From NCBI RefSeq assembly GCF_000471905.2, contig NW_006499776.1, positions 2,556,112 through 2,620,111 of the forward strand: a stretch of 64,000 nucleotides of DNA, in the 5' to 3' direction. Positions 58,891 through 64,000 of the stretch are shown here, piece after piece. Each line of letters starts with the position of its first letter. Position 1 is the first letter of the stretch. The notes beneath the pieces were generated by a model. That model was not told where the DNA came from. It worked only from the letters and a program-made list of their open reading frames with translations, and did not search any database. The translations under genes were made by a program, and so were the position numbers. Source of the DNA: Amborella trichopoda (taxonomy: Eukaryota; Streptophyta; Magnoliopsida; Amborellales; Amborellaceae).

Positions 58891-60104
58891 ATTAGGTTTT
58901 CTTTGACAAGTAGAGCACCTCTGAGGTCCCATCCTGTTGAGTCCAGTAGGGGGCTTTTTGTTGGCCTGTCTCGAACGTCTGGTCTGGTCAAGGAGGGGTT
59001 TTAGTGAGGCGGCCCTGAAAGGGATCTACCCTGGTTGTTGTCGGTAGGTGTTGACCTGATTTGATAGTTTCTTTCCTGTTGTGGATGTTGAGGGATGATT
59101 TTAACGTCTACACCCTGTTGAACGTCTTGGTGGCGTTGTTGGCTGCTACGTCAGGTTTGCTTTGACAAGCAAGGTACCTCTGAGGTTCCATCCATCCAGG
59201 TCCAATCGAGGGCCTTTTGTTAGCCTGCCCCAATGTCTGGTCCTGTCAGAGAGGATTTTTGTCAAGGCGGCCTCTACCCTGGTTGCTATGGGCAGGTATT
59301 GACCTGGTTTGACAATTTCTTACCTCATGTCTGACCTTATTTTTGGTTCTTGATAACAACGTTTTCTGCTACCGAGGATTTTTTTCTTGAAATGCTGGCC
59401 AAAGCTGCTTGTGAAGATGAATGCTGCATCAACTTGCTTTATTGGTCCGAGTACCCTTTGTGGGTTTTCACTTAGACTGGGGGAGCGGTGCCATAAAGAT
59501 GGTTTTCACCAACTTCCTTTTCAGTAAGATTTTTTACCCGTGGGCTGATGGCCATGTTTGCCTCTTTGCCTATTTTTTCTCATGGTGCATATTTCGGATT
59601 TCCACTATGCCTGGTTTTTATTTACGGAACACTTTTACTCATGGTTTCATGATCAAGCTCGTTCGGCATTTTAACTCATGGCGATCCCTTTTCAGGTTTA
59701 CACCATGTCCTTTTTTTTTTTTTTTTGTGAGAGCATGTTTAAGGTAATTCCTTCGAGACATCGGCAAAGCAGTTTAACAACATGTGGTCAGGACGTACGC
59801 TATAATTTAAGGTCATGCAACTAGACCATGATGATGGTGAATGACAGTCTGTGGAGGCCATGGAAATGAGTATGGTGGTGAATTGACTCATTTGGTGAGG
59901 ATGGAACGATACTGTCTATGGATGTGGATGGTGTTTGTATGGAATAATGGGTGACTCACTAATTGACGTAGAGTATGAATGATGGAATGGATCGTCGTTT
60001 AATGAGCATGGGTAAGACTCACTGGGGATGAGTGCACGGAGAGGCTGGCATGAAAAAGGGGTGTGCGCGATGTAGGGAGGCACACGTGTGTTGAGGCATA
60101 TTTA

Positions 60105-60745
60105 AGGTCATGCCATCAGTTCCAGAGCAAAGCAGTTTAAACGTCATGCGGCCAGGACATGCGCTACAGTTTAAGGTCATGCAACTGGACCATTATGCAA
60201 AGCAGTTTATCATCATGCGGCTAGGACGTGTGCTACAATTTAGGGTCATGCAATTAGACCGTTGCGCAAAGTAGTTTAGCATCATGTGGCCAGGACATGC
60301 ACTATAGTTTAAGGTCATACAACTGGACCATTGCACAAAGCAGTTTAGCATCATGTGGCTAGGACATGCACTATAATTTAAGGTCATATAGTTAGACCAT
60401 TGCGCAAAGCAGTTTAGCATCATGCGGTCAGGACATGCACTATAGTTTAAGGTCTTACAGTTGGACTGCTGCGTAAAGCAGTTTAACGTCATTTGGTCAG
60501 GACGTGTACTATAGTTTAAGGTCATACAGCTGGACCATTGCGCATAGCAATTTAGCGTCTTGTGGCCCGGACGTGCACTATAGTTTAAGGTCATACAGCT
60601 GAACAGTTGCGCAAAGCAGTTTAGCATCATGCGCCCATGACGTGTACTATAGTTTAAGGTCATATAGCTAGACCATTGCACTAAGCAATTTAGCATCATG
60701 CATCCAAGACATGCACTATAGTTTAAGGTGATACAACTGGACCGT
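60105..60745. repeat. 69-bp tandem repeat, about nine units
   Basis: Each unit: AAGGTCATACAACTGGACCA, TTGCGCAAAGCAGTTTAGCA, TCATGTGGCCAGGACATGCA, CTATAGTTT. The 69-bp period (for example GCAACTGGAC at 60181 and GCAATTAGAC at 60250) is a multiple of three, which explains the 240-codon minus-strand open frame. Confidence 0.9.
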
Positions 60746-61269
60746 GTTTGAGTTGTCGTGTATGTGGGTCGCCAATGAGGGGTAAACTCATTGGGAGACG
60801 TCAAGTGGATGAGGCTCCATGTGGAATGGGCCTGTGGATGGTGGTCTGACTCACTGGGGATGAAATGCCCGAGACCATTTATAAGCAGTCGTTTCAAATG
60901 GTGATGGTGGCCCAATGAGGGATGGTAGATGGAAATGGATACATTAGGGAATTAGGAACTAAGGGTGGTTCCTTATTGGTGATGGAAAGGTAATGGGGGC
61001 CGAACTTACTGGTGCGCACACGGACGGGCCGGTTAGGGAAGGAGTGCATGCAAGTGCATGCAAAAGGCGTGGGTGCAGCTGCAAAAGGTTGCACATGGCA
61101 GTACAGAGGTATCACGTTCGGCCTCATCATCAAGAGATCGTCAAGGCGCATACTGCAGTGGAGCACTCACGGTAGCGAACATGCTTAGTGGTGAGCGCAT
61201 GACGATGTGTGTTGTGAGTGTGCATGGTGGCGGTCGTGCGGTGAGAGGCATGTTATAACAGTAGCTTGT

Positions 61270-61490
61270 TGAAGTTGATAGAAGCATGTGATACATGGAA
61301 TGCACGACAGTGAGAGGCGCACTCGGTAGTGTAGAAGTGCACGACAGTGAGAGGCACGCTCTACAGTGAGAAAGCGCATGGTAGTTAGAGGCGCGCTCGG
61401 TCGTGAAAAAGCGCAAAGTAGTTAGAGGCGCACTTGGCGGTGAAAAAGCGCACGACAGTGAGAAGCGCGCTCGACAATGAGAGGCAATAT
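61270..61490. repeat. Tandem repeat GCGCACGACAGTGAGAGGCG
   Basis: Six or seven units of about 36 bp, alternating GCGCACGACAGTGAGAGGCG and CGCTCGGCAGTGAAAAA. Confidence 0.8.
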
Positions 61491-62184
61491 GTCGGGTTCA
61501 GGCTCAAGGCTAAGCCTAACCCGGTCGAGCCCATTACCGTTTGACCTTTTGGAGTTGGGCGTCCTTTCTTCTTTGTGAGGGGCATCTTTGGGAACCCTTG
61601 GCTATAAAAGGAGTTGAAACTCCCCTTTTTTACCATTTTACCATAGTGACAACGGTGAAGGGGCTTGATTAATGAGAGGGTGAACTCCGGAAGTGAGCTT
61701 TTCGATGAGAGGAACACACGGAAAGAGGGAGAAAGGGGCTCGATCGTGAGCAAGGACCTTCACCAGGAAGAGGAGAAGAAGGTGCGATGGGATTTTTCGA
61801 GCTAGGGTCTGTCGACAGCGGTTGCAGAGGAAGAAACAGGGAGGTCCCGACATTTTTCTGGTGAAGTGAACATGCCGAGAAGTGTTGTAGGGAAACTCTG
61901 AGGGAGTTGAAGCCCCGCGGGAAGGTTTTGCGTCGGGTTTTGGGAATTCAGAGAGTCACGGTAAGTGCATTGCAGAGGTTCTTTTGGAGACAGTCAGTGG
62001 TTTCCCAATAAGGTGGCTCACAGGGGAGCCGGAGGGTCACCGAGTAGCCAAGGAGTCGGGGCCCAACCGAAAGGTCATGCATGCCCATGCAGCGAGTCAC
62101 CACACATGCAGGTGTAGTGCACGGAAAGCGAAGGGTCACCCATCAGGGAGGCGTTAGCATGGAATTCAAGGGTAGTACGTGCGC

Positions 62185-62450
62185 ACTCAATGGTATACAC
62201 ACGGTAGGAGGCACGTGCACGACAGAAAGTACGTGCATGGTAGTGAGTATGCACGGTGGGAAGTATGTGCACGACAGTGGGTGCGCACGACAATGAGTAC
62301 GCATGGCGAGAAGTATACGCTCGGCAGTGATCACGCACAACAGCAAGAATGTGCATGGTAGTACTTGCACAGGGTGGTGAGTACGCACAGAGGGTTACGT
62401 GCCCAGCGGTGCATGTGCTAGAGGGCTACATGCATGGCGGTGGGTGTTGT
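62185..62450. repeat. Tandem repeat GTGCACGACAGTGAGTACGC
   Basis: Units of 20-30 bp with GTACGTGCACGACAG and GTGAGTACGCACGG; related in wording to the array at 61.27 kb. Confidence 0.75.
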
Positions 62451-62649
62451 ACGAAGCATGTGCGACGGCTTGAAGATCTTACAAAATGTCGAGATCTCAA
62501 GGGAAATCTGCCAAAGGCTGGCATTCTTATGGGTGCTGGGTCAGTTAAAGGAAAGCCAATTTGTCTCACGAAATCTGTTGGAAGCCAAGTCCTCAAGCAC
62601 AATTGTAAACCCCATGTTGTTCTGTGGAAGAGCAACGCATTTTTTGGTG

Positions 62650-62835
62650 TTTTTCCTCTGATGTAAGAGTAATGCTGATGATCAACTGTTCTCTTTTCCT
62701 CATATGATGATCAATTGTTCACATTTCCTAAGATGCAAGAGCAATGCTAATGATCAACTATTCTCTTTTCCTCAGATGCAAGTGCAGCACTGATGATCAA
62801 TTGTTCTCTTTTCCTCAGATGTAAGAGCAATGTTG
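62650..62835. repeat. Tandem repeat, about 50-60 bp, four units
   Basis: Units: GATGCAAGAGCAATGCTGATG, ATCAACTGTTCTCTTTTCCTC. Confidence 0.85.
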
Positions 62836-63243
62836 ACCCCCCCTTTTGCTTTACTTTTTAAGATTTTCGAGATTACAAAGTTGTAACTTGTAACTTCTTT
62901 TTAATCGAATGGAAACTTCTGCTTATTCACGTCAACTGTTTCCCTTTTTCTCTTCCACATTCTTGCTTATGCTAACTTTTTTACCCATGATGCCCTTTCA
63001 GGATTTCACCATGTCCTCATTTTGACATTTTTTTACTCATGATAGCGAGCAGATGGTGCAATCATGCCCCGTCGTTTCTTTTAGGCATTTTTACTTGTGG
63101 CATCCTTTTGGGTTTTTGCCACACCCCTTTTTCAAGGAGGCATTTTTAAGGTCGTGCCTTCTGGACCATAGAGATGGTGTGTTTTATGGTCACACGCTAG
63201 GACCTAAGGACATATTTTAGGGTCTTGCCTCCGAGACCATAAG

Positions 63244-64000
63244 TCACGGGTAATACTTCTTTAGGTAGCATCCGTCGATAGAAGGCATTGCTTCCTTCCC
63301 ATCATAACTAGTCAGTATATAACCTCCATTCAACGAGGCCTTCTTAATTACAAAATGGCCTACCCACTTTGGCTCAAACTTCCCCTTGCGTCACCCATGC
63401 ATAACAATTGTTCGAACTTTGGCTGATTTGTCAAAACCCCTCTTCATCCTCCCCGGGTGGAGTTCAAGGTTCTGCTGGGCCTCGAATCTCTTCCCATCAA
63501 GGGTGTTTAGCTCTTGAAAGCGAAGCTTAACCTGTTCATCTTTGGTCATATTATGATATACGGCGTTGCACAATGAGGGGAGTTGAATCTAAAGGGGTAG
63601 TATCGCTTCAGTCTCATAAACCAATGAATAGGGAGTAGAGTCAGTAGCACTTCGGGTGGTGGTGCGATAAGCCCACAAGGCCTCTGGAAGCCTTTCGTGC
63701 AAATTTTTCTTTGTGCTAGACTCTGAATTCCTCAGAACACTACAAAGAGTACTACTGAAAGCTTTGGCCAAACCATTTTCCCGAGGGTGGTACATAGTGG
63801 AGTACTTCCACTCGAAACAAAACTGGTTAACCAAGCGATCAATGTGTTAGCTTCTGAAATGAGGACCATTATCTGAAGTGATACGGTTGGGCACACCGAA
63901 TCAGTAATAATGTGATGACGTATAAAGTTGGCCACTGCTCTCCTGGGGACACGCCTGAGGGGGATGGCCTCAGCCCATTTGGAGAAGTAATACGTGGCAG
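63244..64000 (-). pseudogene. Tat/Ogre-type Gypsy integrase, C-terminal part, broken
   Basis: Minus strand, entering from beyond the window. Order: ANFIRHHIIT, then (frame change) the SDNG region, STMYHPRENGLAKAF (zone of the catalytic Glu, here ENGLAKAF for the family NGQAEA), HERLPEALWAYRTTTRSAT, STPYSLVYETEAILPL, a TAG, then KLRFQELNTLDGKRFEA, a TGA after TIVMHG, and KFEPKWVGHFVIKKASLNGG to DGCYLKKYYP and the terminal TGA. The catalytic Glu position reads Lys. ALWAYRTT with TPYSLVYG-type wording is typical of Tat/Athila integrases. This is the anchor for naming the whole LTR family. Confidence 0.9.

Larger units (their letters stand above)
58511..63243 (-). mobile_element. Tat-like 3' UTR of element R4
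   Basis: 4.7 kb without a recognisable protein between the polyprotein stop (63246-63244) and the LTR. It carries at least five different tandem arrays. Sequence homologous to the R1 3' UTR occurs at 59.4-59.76 kb and around 63.0 kb. Long, repeat-bearing 3' UTRs are a known trait of Tat-lineage elements. Confidence 0.7.

Noticed and set aside
60193-60915. 240-codon minus-strand open frame with 23-residue repeats
   Set aside because: The 69-bp tandem period keeps the frame open by arithmetic. The diverged copy at 5.4-6.3 kb does not preserve it.

Overview
This window looks like nuclear DNA of a flowering plant. It is AT-rich, full of nested transposons, and holds two decayed intron-containing plant genes. 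I found no bacterial-type operon, rRNA, tRNA or CRISPR array, and no gene that reads intact from end to end. The species cannot be named from the sequence.

Layout. (1) 1-8.2 kb is a decayed Ty3/Gypsy element of the Tat/Ogre type on the minus strand: a very long LTR, then a tandem-repeat-rich 3' UTR, then an RNase H remnant. (2) 8.28-9.46 kb holds a chromovirus integrase scrap and the 3' end plus 3' LTR of a Copia element. (3) 9.46-15.9 kb is the left arm of a broken inverted duplication of a terpene synthase locus (minus strand), opened by a Copia element, a MULE-type MITE, hAT MITEs and a LINE remnant. (4) 19.0-23.76 kb is a plant-mobile-domain (MAIN-like) pseudogene whose last exon is split by a 2.8-kb solo LTR. 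(5) 24.2-29.3 kb contains MULE-type MITEs with recognisable 9-bp target duplications and a 1.74-kb hAT element. (6) 29.37-35.6 kb is the right arm of the duplication: promoter with TATA box and exons of a TPS-e/f type terpene synthase, decayed in exon 5 and lacking the catalytic 3' half. (7) 36.1-63.2 kb is a cluster of the same Tat-type LTRs in both orientations (three minus, then two plus in tandem, then one minus), interrupted by a 3.1-kb solo LTR with a perfect 5-bp target duplication. (8) 63.24-64.0 kb is the C-terminal end of the Tat integrase (minus strand, broken).

The most unusual signal is in the long LTRs. Downstream of the LTR TATA box and poly(A) signal, each copy carries a purine/pyrimidine tract and then a tandem array of roughly 55-62-bp units, most of which contain a short inverted repeat (stem-loop). 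Different LTR copies carry different stem sequences while the units remain largely self-complementary. A second, unrelated LTR family has the same layout (GA tract followed by a variable array), and some monomers look shared between families.

The second theme is the inverted terpene synthase duplication. Both arms keep the promoter and exon 1 start in opposite orientation, with the same older MITE insertions in both arms, so the duplication postdates those insertions.
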